Shown here: positions 25,940-35,881 of the stretch, piece by piece
Layout: every line of letters starts with the position of its first letter
Position numbering within the stretch: position 1 is the stretch's first letter
NCBI GenBank assembly: GCA_017644005.1
Contig: JAEPMJ010000003.1
Coordinates: forward strand, 555,233 to 619,232
Length of the DNA: 64,000 nucleotides
Origin: Rhizobiaceae bacterium
GTDB taxonomy: Bacteria > Pseudomonadota > Alphaproteobacteria > Rhizobiales > Rhizobiaceae
Direction of reading: 5' to 3'
Notes under the pieces: model-generated
Told to the model about the DNA's origin: nothing
Database searches by the model: none
Seen by the model: the letters and a program-made list of their open reading frames with translations, nothing else
Translations under genes and position numbers: made by a program

Positions 25940-27685
25940 CTAGCGTGTCACAACCCCGCCGGATACTTCGTCCGGATCGGCCATCTGCTCGGCGACGGCA
26001 GACATGTCGGCCGCTTCGCCCTCGTCCGTTTCGGACGGCACGGAGAACACCTGTCCCGGCCAAATTCTGTCCGGGTCGGAGATCTGCTCCTGGTTGGCAA
26101 GATAGATCGTGGTGTAACGCACGCCACGGCCATAGACGCGCCGCGAGAGCCGCCAAAGCGTGTCACCGCGCCTGATAATCACCGCGCCACCGACACTTTC
26201 GAGCTTCGGCGCCGTCGCGCCGTCGCTTGCAGCGGTGTCCGGCGCAACGCCGGCATCGTTGTCGAGGCTTGCGGCGGCAACCTTCCCGGCAGCCGGCCGC
26301 GTGCCATCTGCTGCTTTGGCATCACCCTCCAGCGAGGCTATTTGCGTGGATTCAGGCGCAGCAGCCGTGCCGTCTGCCGGGCCAGAAGACTGAGCCAAAA
26401 CCTCATTGTCCGAACCAGCAGTCGCCGGCTGCACGCCCACACCGCCGGCCGCCGTAACTTCCTGTGGCGCAACGGCGGCAACATTTTCGCCCGCTTCGCG
26501 TTCGAAGGGCACGGCTGCACGGGCCACGACATCGGCTGTTCCGGTTTTCAGCATGTCGGCGCGCACGATGTAATCACCGACGGGCAATTCCCGATCGGCC
26601 TCGATCAGAAACCGGCCACCTTCGGACGCAACGGCCTGACCGAGCAGAATGTCGTTGGCATAGACGCGCACGGTCGTTCCGACTTCGGTTCGGCCGGCTA
26701 TGAACACCTTGCGGCCATCGATCTCGACTGCCTCGACCGCGACACGGGCCGACGGGGCGCCTTGCACGGGCTTGCTTTCGGTCTGAGCCGCAGCAGCTAC
26801 CTGGCTCTCGCCAGCTGCCGCATCCTGCTTCGGTTCTTCGGCAACGACAGCCAAACCCTCAGCTGCAGCAGGCTCGGCGCTGTCGGACGACGCCATTTCC
26901 CGGTCGCCGGCCAGCGATTGTCCATCATCTTCGGCCGCCGCGACCTCAGTTGGCGCGAGCGTCACCGCCGGTTGCTTCTCGGCGGCGGCCACATCTGCGC
27001 TTTCTACGGCAGGCTTTTCCGCAGCAGGCGCAGAAGGAACGGTTATCAGGCGGCTGGGCGCGCCGGGCTCTTCGACCAAGGCGAGCACCTGCCCGCTCCG
27101 CGATTCGGGCACGGCGATCACTGCCGTCTGGGTCGAACTCGCGACCACGTTGTCGCCGCTCGTTGCACGCAGCACCACCGTGTAATCGCCCGGCTTGAGC
27201 GGCTCGTCGAGCACGACCGCGAAGTCACCGGTCTGGCCTGCGGTTGCGGTCCCGATAACGGTTGCACCGGCAATCAGTTCGACAACCGAACCGGGAGCCG
27301 CACTGCCCGCAATGACCACGGAGCCGTCCGGTTCGACGCGCACAAGATCGAATACCGGCACCTTTATGTCCGGTGCGGCGGGTTCTTCGCTTGCAACGGA
27401 AGCGGCTTCTTCACCGCCGGTCGACGTATCCTCCATCGCCTCATTCGGCGGCAGTGACGCCACCTGCCGGTCCTCAGACCCCTGCGCCGCACCGTCGGCT
27501 GCCTCGCCCTCCGCTGCGTCTTTTGTCAAACCGGTCTGGCCGGCGGGCTTTTGCTGAACCGCTGCCTCCACCGGCGTGCTGCCCGGTGCCGGGCTGTCGA
27601 ATACGCCGCCGACATAGGCTGCTCCCGCCGCCGCGGCGGTGCCGCCTATCAGTATCCAGACAACCTTGACCCAGTTGGCGACCAT
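25940..27685 (-). CDS. membrane-anchored LysM-domain protein with Ig/CARDB-like repeats
   Basis: 581 residues. One N-terminal transmembrane segment (about 5-27) is followed by a long Ala/Glu/Pro-rich linker. Two modules resemble extracellular Ig-like folds: VPVFDLVRVEPDGSVVIAGS to about 185, and VAVEAVEIDGRKVFIAGRTE to about 375. A C-terminal LysM domain (about 500-555) begins IIRRGDTLWRLSRRVYGRG and ends IWPGQVFSVPSE. LysM binds peptidoglycan, so the protein probably spans the periplasm. Similar proteins occur in most Rhizobiales. Cell-wall anchoring is inferred. Confidence 0.8.
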   Translation of the reverse strand: MVANWVKVVWILIGGTAAAAGAAYVGGVFDSPAPGSTPVEAAVQQKPAGQTGLTKDAAEGEAADGAAQGSEDRQVASLPPNEAMEDTSTGGEEAASVASEEPAAPDIKVPVFDLVRVEPDGSVVIAGSAAPGSVVELIAGATVIGTATAGQTGDFAVVLDEPLKPGDYTVVLRATSGDNVVASSTQTAVIAVPESRSGQVLALVEEPGAPSRLITVPSAPAAEKPAVESADVAAAEKQPAVTLAPTEVAAAEDDGQSLAGDREMASSDSAEPAAAEGLAVVAEEPKQDAAAGESQVAAAAQTESKPVQGAPSARVAVEAVEIDGRKVFIAGRTEVGTTVRVYANDILLGQAVASEGGRFLIEADRELPVGDYIVRADMLKTGTADVVARAAVPFEREAGENVAAVAPQEVTAAGGVGVQPATAGSDNEVLAQSSGPADGTAAAPESTQIASLEGDAKAADGTRPAAGKVAAASLDNDAGVAPDTAASDGATAPKLESVGGAVIIRRGDTLWRLSRRVYGRGVRYTTIYLANQEQISDPDRIWPGQVFSVPSETDEGEAADMSAVAEQMADPDEVSGGVVTR

Positions 27686-27787
27686 ATCCGAATTTCCTTC
27701 CCGAATTTTCCCAGCTTTAGCGTGTTTTCAGGGGGCTAACAAGAAAAAGACCGGTCCCGGCTTGACCCGGCAAGGGCAGTCAGGCCT

Positions 27788-28405
27788 ATGAATTTCATGA
27801 GCTCTATCCAATCTGTCTGCGTCTATTGCGGCTCGTCGCCCGGCTCCTCGGAAATCTATCCCGAGGCGGCCAGGACACTCGGCCGCGCGATCGCCGAATC
27901 CGGCCTCACCCTCGTCTACGGCGCCGGCACACGCGGCATCATGGGTGCCGTCGCCGAGGGCGCGGCACAAGCCGGCGGCAAAATCACCGGCATCATCCCG
28001 CGCTTCCTGATCCGCAAGGAAGCCGACGGCGTGAAACCGCCAAATCTCGACGAATTCATCGTGACTGAAGACATGCACGCCCGCAAACACACGATGTACG
28101 AGAAATCGGACTCATTCGTGGCAATGCCGGGCGGTATCGGAACACTTGAAGAGGTCATCGAAATCATGACCTGGGCGCAGCTCGGCCGCCATAAAAAGCC
28201 GATCATCCTGGCCAATATCAGTGGTTTCTGGAATCCGCTGCTGGCACTTCTCAACCACATGAGCGCGGAAGGCTTCCTGCACAGCGGCCACCTCGTTCGA
28301 CCAATCGTTGTGGATCAGGCGGCCGACATCGTGCCTGCTATCCTGGCCGCGGCATCGCAGGCCGGTTCGAATGGCGCAGACGAAGAAGTAATTTCGAAGC
28401 TCTAG
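27788..28405 (+). CDS. LOG-family (TIGR00730) protein, putative cytokinin-type nucleoside 5'-monophosphate phosphoribohydrolase
   Basis: 205 residues. Rossmann-like fold starting VCVYCGSSPGSSEIYPEAA, with the diagnostic PGGIGTLEE (about 116-124) followed by VIEIMTWAQLG. LOG enzymes split the ribose-5-phosphate from N6-modified AMP, giving free cytokinin, and may act on other nucleotides in bacteria. The ATG at 27788 may be replaced by the one at 27797 (MSSIQSVCVYCG). Its stop shares the CTAG tetranucleotide with the stop of the convergent GST gene. Confidence 0.92.
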   Translation: MNFMSSIQSVCVYCGSSPGSSEIYPEAARTLGRAIAESGLTLVYGAGTRGIMGAVAEGAAQAGGKITGIIPRFLIRKEADGVKPPNLDEFIVTEDMHARKHTMYEKSDSFVAMPGGIGTLEEVIEIMTWAQLGRHKKPIILANISGFWNPLLALLNHMSAEGFLHSGHLVRPIVVDQAADIVPAILAAASQAGSNGADEEVISKL

Positions 28406-29094
28406 GTGCGTCCGCCGGCCCGCTCATCGGCGGTAATTTCGCCGAATTGCGTGACCTCTGCCTCGTGGCCGGGCTCGCGCCAGGGCTCCTGAAGCGCTGC
28501 CCGATACCATTCCTGCATCGCCGGCAGAGCCAGCATGCGCTGCCCGTATGCATCAGCCTGCCCGCCAAATATCAGGCCGAAACTCTGCGCCCGGAAGACC
28601 ACGGGCGCAAAAAATGCATCTACCGCCGTAAATTCGGCGCCGCCGAGATACGGCCCGCCGAAACGCGACAGCCCCTCGTTCCAGAGCTCGGCGATGCGTG
28701 CGAGATCGCGTTCCAGCATCGGCGGGCGCTCGCCAAGCCTGACCCGCACGCCACAATTCATCGGACAGACCGAGCGCAAGGTGTCGAAGGAGGAGTGCAT
28801 TTCCGCGCTGGCGCAGCGCGCCCAGGCGCGGGCATCCGCATTTGCCGGCCACACGCCGGGATGCCGCTCGGCAAGATATTCCACGATCGCCAACGAATCC
28901 CAGACCGGCTTGCCACCGTCGATCAGGCACGGCACGCGCCCCGAGGGCGTGTGCGGCCGATAGGTCGCGTAACTGTCTCCGCCCGGGAAAGGGACTAGAC
29001 GTTCCTTAAACGCTATCTCTTTTACCCGCATCAGCAGCCAGGGCCTGAGCGACCAAGAGGAATAGTTCTTGTTGGCCATCACAAGTTCGTACAC
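28402..29094 (-). CDS. glutathione S-transferase family protein
   Basis: 230 residues. The N-terminal thioredoxin-like domain has NKNYSSWSLRPWLLM (about 8-22), with the Ser-containing active-site region, and SGRVPCLIDGG plus SLAIVEYLAERHP for the glutathione gamma-glutamyl contact. An all-helical C-terminal domain follows. GSTs conjugate or reduce substrates with glutathione in the cytoplasm; the substrate is unknown. Two bases separate its start from the stop of the upstream rarD gene. Confidence 0.88.
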   Translation of the reverse strand: MYELVMANKNYSSWSLRPWLLMRVKEIAFKERLVPFPGGDSYATYRPHTPSGRVPCLIDGGKPVWDSLAIVEYLAERHPGVWPANADARAWARCASAEMHSSFDTLRSVCPMNCGVRVRLGERPPMLERDLARIAELWNEGLSRFGGPYLGGAEFTAVDAFFAPVVFRAQSFGLIFGGQADAYGQRMLALPAMQEWYRAALQEPWREPGHEAEVTQFGEITADERAGGRT

Positions 29095-29096
29095 GG

Positions 29097-30044
29097 CTAT
29101 TCTCCGGTGTTTCGAAACATCGACCAGGTGTAGAGAGCGAGCGCGATCCAGATCAGCGTGAACGCGATGACACGCTCAGTGCCGAACGGCTCACCGAACA
29201 CAAAGACCCCGATCAGGGCAATCATCGTTGGCGCGGTGTACTGCATGATACCGATGGTGGAGATGCGCAGCAGCTTGGCACCGAAGGCGTACAGAATGAG
29301 CGGCGCGGCTGTTGCGGGGCCGGCAAAAACCAGCAGCCACATATCCGTCGGGCTGGCGGGGCTGAAGTTGCTTTCGCCGTTCATAGCCAGCCAAACCACC
29401 CATGCGAGGGCGAAAGGAAGCAGGATCAGAACTTCGAGGAAAAACCCCTGGCTGGGGCCGATCGGCAGCGTTTTGCGCAGGTAGCCATAAGCGGCGAAGC
29501 TGAATGCCAGAAACAGCGAAACCCAGGGCAGCCCGCCGGACGCGACCGTGAGGATCGCTACCGCCGCCGCCGCAAGCGCAACCGCTGCGATTTGCAGCCG
29601 CGTCAGCTTCTCACCCAGCAGAAGGGCGCCGAGCGCCACGGTCACCAGCGGGTTGATGTAATAGCCCAGCGCCGTCTCCACCGTTCGGTCGGCGGCGATC
29701 GCCCACACATATGTGCCCCAGTTCATGGAAATGATGGTTGCAGTCAGCACCGCCATAGCCAGCGTGCGCGGCGACTTGAACGCTGCGGTGATGTCTGCCG
29801 TGCGGCGCAGAATGAGAAGCAGGATACCTGCGACGGGAATTGACCACAGGATGCGATGGGCCAGCACTTCATGTGCGGGAATATGCGCCACCGCTTTCAT
29901 GTAAAGCGGCAGGAAGCCCCACAGGCCGTAAGCAGACAGCGCGAAAAAGAACCCCCGCGTCGCCTGGCTCTGGTTCGGCTGGGCAGTTGCCGAAGCGGTA
30001 GGTGCTGCTTCCGGTGGCGCCGGCGGCGTGGACCTTTCCTGCAT
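29097..30044 (-). CDS. rarD: EamA-family RarD transporter
   Basis: 315 residues from an ATG with GGAGATATTG upstream; the longer frame before it lacks family features. After a Pro/Ala/Ser-rich N-terminus, ten transmembrane segments form two EamA repeats, beginning GFFFALSAYGLWGFLPLY. RarD-type signatures LAHRILWSIP and ALGYYINPLVTVALGALLLG are clear. RarD was first described as a chloramphenicol-sensitivity protein; the physiological substrate is unknown. Just upstream of the GST on the same strand. Confidence 0.88.
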   Translation of the reverse strand: MQERSTPPAPPEAAPTASATAQPNQSQATRGFFFALSAYGLWGFLPLYMKAVAHIPAHEVLAHRILWSIPVAGILLLILRRTADITAAFKSPRTLAMAVLTATIISMNWGTYVWAIAADRTVETALGYYINPLVTVALGALLLGEKLTRLQIAAVALAAAAVAILTVASGGLPWVSLFLAFSFAAYGYLRKTLPIGPSQGFFLEVLILLPFALAWVVWLAMNGESNFSPASPTDMWLLVFAGPATAAPLILYAFGAKLLRISTIGIMQYTAPTMIALIGVFVFGEPFGTERVIAFTLIWIALALYTWSMFRNTGE

Positions 30045-30175
30045 CAATATCTCCAGTCTGGAGGGTCTGGTAGGGCAACAGGCGCCAGTCAGACCAGCGC
30101 ATAATAATGATCCAACCATCGATTTTGCTTGATGGTCAGTGCGGCCCGGCGCACGGCAATAGCGTCGTTTGAGTC

Positions 30176-31792
30176 CTACTCCGCCGCGATCACATTGCCG
30201 TCGCGGTTTTTCACCAGCTTGAAATTGATCGCGTCCATCAGCGCCTGGAACGAGGCGTCGATGATGTTGTCGGACACGCCCACCGTCCACCAGCGCGCGC
30301 CGGTGGCATCGTGCGATTCAATCAGCACCCGCGTGATCGCCTCGGTGCCGCCGTTGAGGATACGCACCTTGAAATCGACCAGCTCCATGTCGGCGATTTC
30401 GTCCTGATAGCGGCCGAGATCCTTGCGCAGCGCGATGTCGAGTGCGTTGACCGGGCCGTGTCCGCTTTCTGCCACCGACATGCGGGTTTCGCCATCGACG
30501 GTGACTTTCACCACCGCTTCGGTGACGGTGACGAGATCGCCCAGCGCATTGTGGCGGCGCTCGACCATCACTCGGAACGACTCCACCTCGAAGAATTTCG
30601 GCACCTTGCCCAGCGTGCGGCGCGCAAGAAGGTCGAAGCTCGCGTCCGCGCCTTCATACGCATAACCCTGCGCCTCTCGGTCCTTGACCAGCGATACCAG
30701 CGTGTCGAGGCGCGGATCGTCCTTGGCCACATCGATGCCGCGGCGCTTCAGCTCGGCGATGAAGTTCGATTTGCCGCCCTGGTCGGACACCATGACGCGG
30801 CGAAAGTTGCCCACCGTTTCCGGCGGCACATGCTCGTAGGTTTCCGGCTCCTTGAGCAGGGCCGAAGCATGGATGCCCGCCTTGGTGGCAAAGGCCGACG
30901 CGCCGACATAAGGCGCCTGCGTTTCGGGCGCGCGGTTGAGTAACTCGTCGAAAGCGCGCGAGAGCCGCGTGATGTCGGCCAGCGCGTCCGCCGAAATCCC
31001 GGTCTCGAAACGGTCGGCATAGGTCGGCTTCAACATCAGCGTCGGGATGATGGTGACGAGATTGGCGTTGCCGCAACGCTCGCCAATGCCATTCAGGGTG
31101 CCCTGCACCTGGCGAACGCCGGCCTCGATGGCCGCAAGGCTGTTGGCGACCGCCTGCCCGGTATCGTCATGGGCGTGGATGCCCAGACTGTCGCCCGGGA
31201 TGCCCGACGCTATGACCTTGCCGACGATCTCGCGCACCTCGTATGGCTGCGTGCCGCCATTGGTGTCGCACAGCACGACCCAGCGCGCACCGGCCTCATA
31301 TGCCGCCCTGGCGCAGGCCAGCGCATAATCCGGGTTTGCCTTGTAGCCGTCGAAGAAATGCTCGCAATCGACCATCGTCTCCTTGCCGGCGGCATTGGAG
31401 GCTTCTACCGACTGGCCGATCGATTCCAGATTCTCCTCATTGGTGCAGCCGAGCGCGACACGGACGTGATAGTCCCACGCCTTGGCGACGTAGCAGACGG
31501 CATCCGATTTCGACTGGATGAGAGCGGCGACGCCCGGATCGTTCGATACCGAAACGCCGGCGCGCTTGGTCATGCCGAAGGCGACGAAAGACGCCCGCGT
31601 CGTACGCTTCTTGTCAAAAAACTGCGTGTCGGTCGGGTTCGCACCCGGATACCCTCCTTCGACATAGTCGAGACCGAACTCATCCAGCATCTGGGCAATG
31701 ACGATCTTGTCCTCGACCGAAAAGTCGATGCCCGGGGTCTGCTGGCCGTCTCTGAGCGTGGTGTCGAAGAGGTAGATGCGCTGCTTGGTCAT
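30176..31792 (-). CDS. cimA: citramalate synthase
   Basis: 538 residues. The DRE-TIM metallolyase barrel starts IYLFDTTLRDGQQTPGIDFS, has the metal-binding GIHAHDDTGQAVANSLAAIE (H-A-H), and continues to the C-terminal leuA-type regulatory domain (about 400-538). CimA makes (R)-citramalate from pyruvate and acetyl-CoA, a threonine-independent route to 2-oxobutyrate and isoleucine. Length and DDT context match CimA rather than LeuA or homocitrate synthase. Its ATG overlaps the stop of the upstream GFA gene, the last link of a chain of ATGA overlaps. Confidence 0.93.
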   Translation of the reverse strand: MTKQRIYLFDTTLRDGQQTPGIDFSVEDKIVIAQMLDEFGLDYVEGGYPGANPTDTQFFDKKRTTRASFVAFGMTKRAGVSVSNDPGVAALIQSKSDAVCYVAKAWDYHVRVALGCTNEENLESIGQSVEASNAAGKETMVDCEHFFDGYKANPDYALACARAAYEAGARWVVLCDTNGGTQPYEVREIVGKVIASGIPGDSLGIHAHDDTGQAVANSLAAIEAGVRQVQGTLNGIGERCGNANLVTIIPTLMLKPTYADRFETGISADALADITRLSRAFDELLNRAPETQAPYVGASAFATKAGIHASALLKEPETYEHVPPETVGNFRRVMVSDQGGKSNFIAELKRRGIDVAKDDPRLDTLVSLVKDREAQGYAYEGADASFDLLARRTLGKVPKFFEVESFRVMVERRHNALGDLVTVTEAVVKVTVDGETRMSVAESGHGPVNALDIALRKDLGRYQDEIADMELVDFKVRILNGGTEAITRVLIESHDATGARWWTVGVSDNIIDASFQALMDAINFKLVKNRDGNVIAAE

Positions 31793-32271
31793 TGTTCTGC
31801 CCTGGGAGGCCAGCTGTCGGTGTCATGGTCGGGATGCTGGTGGTTGCTGTCCTGGATCGCTTTCAGCTCGTCGGCGGAGAAATCGTCTTCGGTGACCTTC
31901 TGACGAACGCCGGTCCATTCGGCGACGAATGGCACGCGCGCTTCCACAGAGTCCTCCGATACGGGGCGGTAGGCGGAAGGGTCGTCGAGGCTGCCCAGCG
32001 TGACCAGAAGGCGCTTGCTATCAACTGGATCGAAGAAAAGCGGCGTGCCGCATTTCGCGCAGAAGCCGCGCCGCACGATATCCGACGAATGGAACCAGCC
32101 GGGTTCGCCACGGGTGATGGCGATCTCGTCGCGCCGGGCACCAGCGAGCGGCATGAAATAATTGCCCGCCGCCTTCTGGCACATGCGGCAGTGGCACAAA
32201 TGCGGATTTCCCAGTTCACCCTCGACACGGTAGCGCACCGCGCCGCACTGGCAGCCGCCGGTGACGCTCAT
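31789..32271 (-). CDS. GFA-family (glutathione-dependent formaldehyde-activating-like) zinc protein, copy 1
   Basis: 160 residues from the ATG; longer frames overlap the neighbouring GFA gene. Cysteines in TGGCQCGAVRY, LCHCRMCQKA and FCAKCGTPLFF match the zinc-binding GFA fold. Proteins of this family are rarely biochemically defined and may bind glutathione adducts. It ends in the tail NHQHPDHDTDSWPP. The stop overlaps the cimA start, and the start overlaps the stop of copy 2, which is homologous, so the pair arose by tandem duplication. Confidence 0.9.
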   Translation of the reverse strand: MSVTGGCQCGAVRYRVEGELGNPHLCHCRMCQKAAGNYFMPLAGARRDEIAITRGEPGWFHSSDIVRRGFCAKCGTPLFFDPVDSKRLLVTLGSLDDPSAYRPVSEDSVEARVPFVAEWTGVRQKVTEDDFSADELKAIQDSNHQHPDHDTDSWPPRAEQ

Positions 32272-32756
32272 CGTTTCGTCTCCGGCCAGGTGTCGGTGTC
32301 GTGATCGGGGTGCTGGAAGTTCTCCAGGCTTTCCAGGTATGAGGCCTCGCCGACATCGTCCATCGTTTCCCTGTCGGGCAGCGACGGGATATCGTCGACA
32401 TAAGGCAGCTTTCCTTCCACCCCCCACTGTTTGGTGGGCATGACCTCCTGCGGATGATCGAAGGCGCCGATGGCGAGCGCCACGCCGTCCGGCGCCTCGA
32501 AGGTGAGCGGCGTGCCGCATTCGGCGCAAAATCCGCGCAATACGTGGTTCGACGAACGGAAGCGCTTCGGCTCGCCGCGCGTCCAGCTGAGCCCGCCCTC
32601 AGGCGCTGTCGCGAGAGGCGCGTAAAAACTGCCGAACGCCTTCTGGCACATGCGGCAATGACAGACCGACGCGTTGGACAGCCGGCCCTCGATACGAAAG
32701 CGCACCGCGCCGCACTGGCAGCCGCCGGTGTAAACGGGTTTGTTGTCGAGGCTCAT
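32268..32756 (-). CDS. GFA-family zinc protein, copy 2
   Basis: 162 residues with the same cysteine pattern as its downstream neighbour: TGGCQCGAVRF, VCHCRMCQKAF and FCAECGTPLTF. The C-terminus again reads FQHPDHDTDTWP, nearly identical to copy 1, although the middle parts differ clearly. It overlaps the VOC gene upstream and copy 1 downstream by ATGA. Function unproven; a role in handling glutathione or aldehyde adducts is a family-based guess. Confidence 0.9.
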   Translation of the reverse strand: MSLDNKPVYTGGCQCGAVRFRIEGRLSNASVCHCRMCQKAFGSFYAPLATAPEGGLSWTRGEPKRFRSSNHVLRGFCAECGTPLTFEAPDGVALAIGAFDHPQEVMPTKQWGVEGKLPYVDDIPSLPDRETMDDVGEASYLESLENFQHPDHDTDTWPETKR

Positions 32757-33151
32757 CGTTCGCCGCCCTCCTCCGGCTCGTGGCAGACCGCTTCGACATT
32801 GTTGCCGTCGGGGTCGAGCACGAACGCGCCGTAATAATGTTCGTGATAGTGCGGACGCGGGCCCGGCGCTCCGTTGTCGCGACCGCCAGCGGCCAGCGCG
32901 GCCTTGTGGAAGGCATCCACCTCGGCGTGGCTGCCGACCCGAAACGCGTAGTGGCGTCCAGGCCCCGGCTCGCCGCCCTCGTGCAGCCAGAAATCCGGCT
33001 TCGTGCGGCCGTAGCCGCCAACATTGGCGCCGCCGGTGAACTGTTTCGGCACCGTCATCAGCAATTTTGCCCCGATGGCGGCAAATGCGGCGTCGTAAAA
33101 CGCTTTCGATTTCGCCCAGTCCGAGACCGATATTCCCGCGTGATCGATCAT
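32753..33151 (-). CDS. VOC-superfamily (glyoxalase/bleomycin-resistance-like) protein
   Basis: 132 residues, one vicinal-oxygen-chelate unit. IDHAGISVSDWAKSKAFYDA opens it with the first metal-type His, and GPRPHYHEHYYGAFVLDPDGN with E-type and His residues closes the second beta-alpha-beta module. Such proteins act on glutathione adducts, aromatics or antibiotics. It stands first in the chain VOC-GFA-GFA-cimA, each gene overlapping the next, which suggests common expression. Substrate unknown. Confidence 0.88.
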   Translation of the reverse strand: MIDHAGISVSDWAKSKAFYDAAFAAIGAKLLMTVPKQFTGGANVGGYGRTKPDFWLHEGGEPGPGRHYAFRVGSHAEVDAFHKAALAAGGRDNGAPGPRPHYHEHYYGAFVLDPDGNNVEAVCHEPEEGGER

Positions 33152-33155
33152 CGCA

Positions 33156-33983
33156 CTATCCTCCGGCGGCGGCCCCGGGCTTACCGCCCTTGAGCTTCAT
33201 CTGGGTCCAGTTGGTGTAGAAGATGCCGTTGACCTTCTGGAATGCGGCGACGACCGCCACCATCGCATTCTGCAGCGCGGTGAAGCGCGACGGGCGCAGC
33301 ACGTCGACGAAAGCCACGAAGCGCGGCCAGTCCTCGCCATTGATGGAGCGGTGGTTCACCGTGTCATCAAAGATGATCAGCGGATCGTCATGCCAGAAAT
33401 ATTTCCGGCCATCGACCTCAAGGAAGATGTTCTCGCTTTTGCGCGGCGTGAGATTGTAGAGCAGCCGCACGGTGACGCGCACCGGCCCGTAGTGCAGCCG
33501 GGTCGCCTCCTTGGCATTGAACACCGAAACACCGATCGTCTTGATGTATTTCCACTCGCGGTTGAAATCGGCAATGCTCTCATCGCCCGGCCGGTCATAC
33601 CATTTGAAGAAGACCATTCCGCGCTTCTTGCCTTCCATCTGCTTGCCGATCTCGGAGACGATGGTCTCCTTGTTGTCGTCAAAGGCTTTCAGAAGGTCCT
33701 CGATTTCCTTGCGGTGCTCGCCGGAGAAATCTTCCGGGCGCCACATCACCGGGTTGCGACCGCTGATCAGGTCGGTGAACAGGTTGAAGGGCGTGAGCAG
33801 CCATGTGAGCACACCGTTGCCGAGGAAATAGCTCTTCAGCAATGCGCCGTTGATGTTTCTGTGGCGGCCAACGTCGACGATGCCGAACAGGATGTAGACC
33901 AGCGCCACCACCGGCAGGAGCCAGGCGACCAGCGCCAGCACCAGCACCTTCACCGCCATTCCGATTGCATTGCTGCTGTTCAT
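33156..33983 (-). CDS. aspartyl/asparaginyl beta-hydroxylase-like (LpxO/AspH fold) membrane-anchored protein
   Basis: 275 residues. One or two N-terminal hydrophobic segments (about 8-35 and 50-68) precede a soluble domain. RLHYGPVRVTVRLLYNLTP, then VDGRKYFWHDDPLIIFDDTV, and NHRSINGEDWPRFVAFVDVLRP match the AspH/LpxO 2-oxoglutarate oxygenase pattern. The metal ligands would be the His of HYGP and of VNHRS; as in AspH, the second position after the first His is Gly, not the Asp of LpxO. Possible substrates are an envelope lipid or protein. The family assignment is from motifs by eye. Confidence 0.68.
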   Translation of the reverse strand: MNSSNAIGMAVKVLVLALVAWLLPVVALVYILFGIVDVGRHRNINGALLKSYFLGNGVLTWLLTPFNLFTDLISGRNPVMWRPEDFSGEHRKEIEDLLKAFDDNKETIVSEIGKQMEGKKRGMVFFKWYDRPGDESIADFNREWKYIKTIGVSVFNAKEATRLHYGPVRVTVRLLYNLTPRKSENIFLEVDGRKYFWHDDPLIIFDDTVNHRSINGEDWPRFVAFVDVLRPSRFTALQNAMVAVVAAFQKVNGIFYTNWTQMKLKGGKPGAAAGG

Positions 33984-34071
33984 GCCAATTTCTCCAAGGC
34001 GCCGGCCGGAGCCCGACGCGCTGCATCCTCAGGAAAACTCAATGCTGCCCTGATATGGGGATCGCGGCAGC

Positions 34072-35550
<1,479 letters not shown>

Positions 35551-35881
35551 GCCCGATGCGCTGGACTATGCCGGCCGGCTGGCCAGGGCGGTTTTCGTGT
35601 CTGTCAGAGAGGGCGAAAACGTCCGGACCAGCGATGCGCTAGCCGATAATGCAGATGCCGGTAATGACGATCGACGTTTTCATGCGCCGCCTTATCGCGT
35701 CAGGCCGCCATTCCGTCAAGGCGGAAGTTCCCTGCGGTGATCGCTACCGCACGATGTTGCAAAGTTGCACCGCTTTGCCTGTGGTCACCTTTTCATAACT
35801 CCCGGCCGGCAAAATAGTTTCGTGCCAGACGAAACCGTCACGATTTCGTCTCAATCGGGACCTTACGGAGTGGCAGTTCTG
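35551..35881. other. 331-base divergent region between cysS and a small gene, with competing inverted repeats
   Basis: No gene seen. Its right part has three arms, TTTCGT (35818-35823), GACGAAA (35828-35834) and TTTCGTC (35844-35850). The middle arm can pair with either neighbour, giving alternative hairpins or two half-sites for a regulator. The rest should contain the promoter of cysS (minus strand); I cannot point to convincing -35/-10 boxes. Confidence 0.5.

Noticed and set aside
25910..27457. 515-residue plus-strand frame opposite the LysM gene
   Set aside because: Shadow frame; the minus-strand reading has a membrane anchor and a clear LysM domain.
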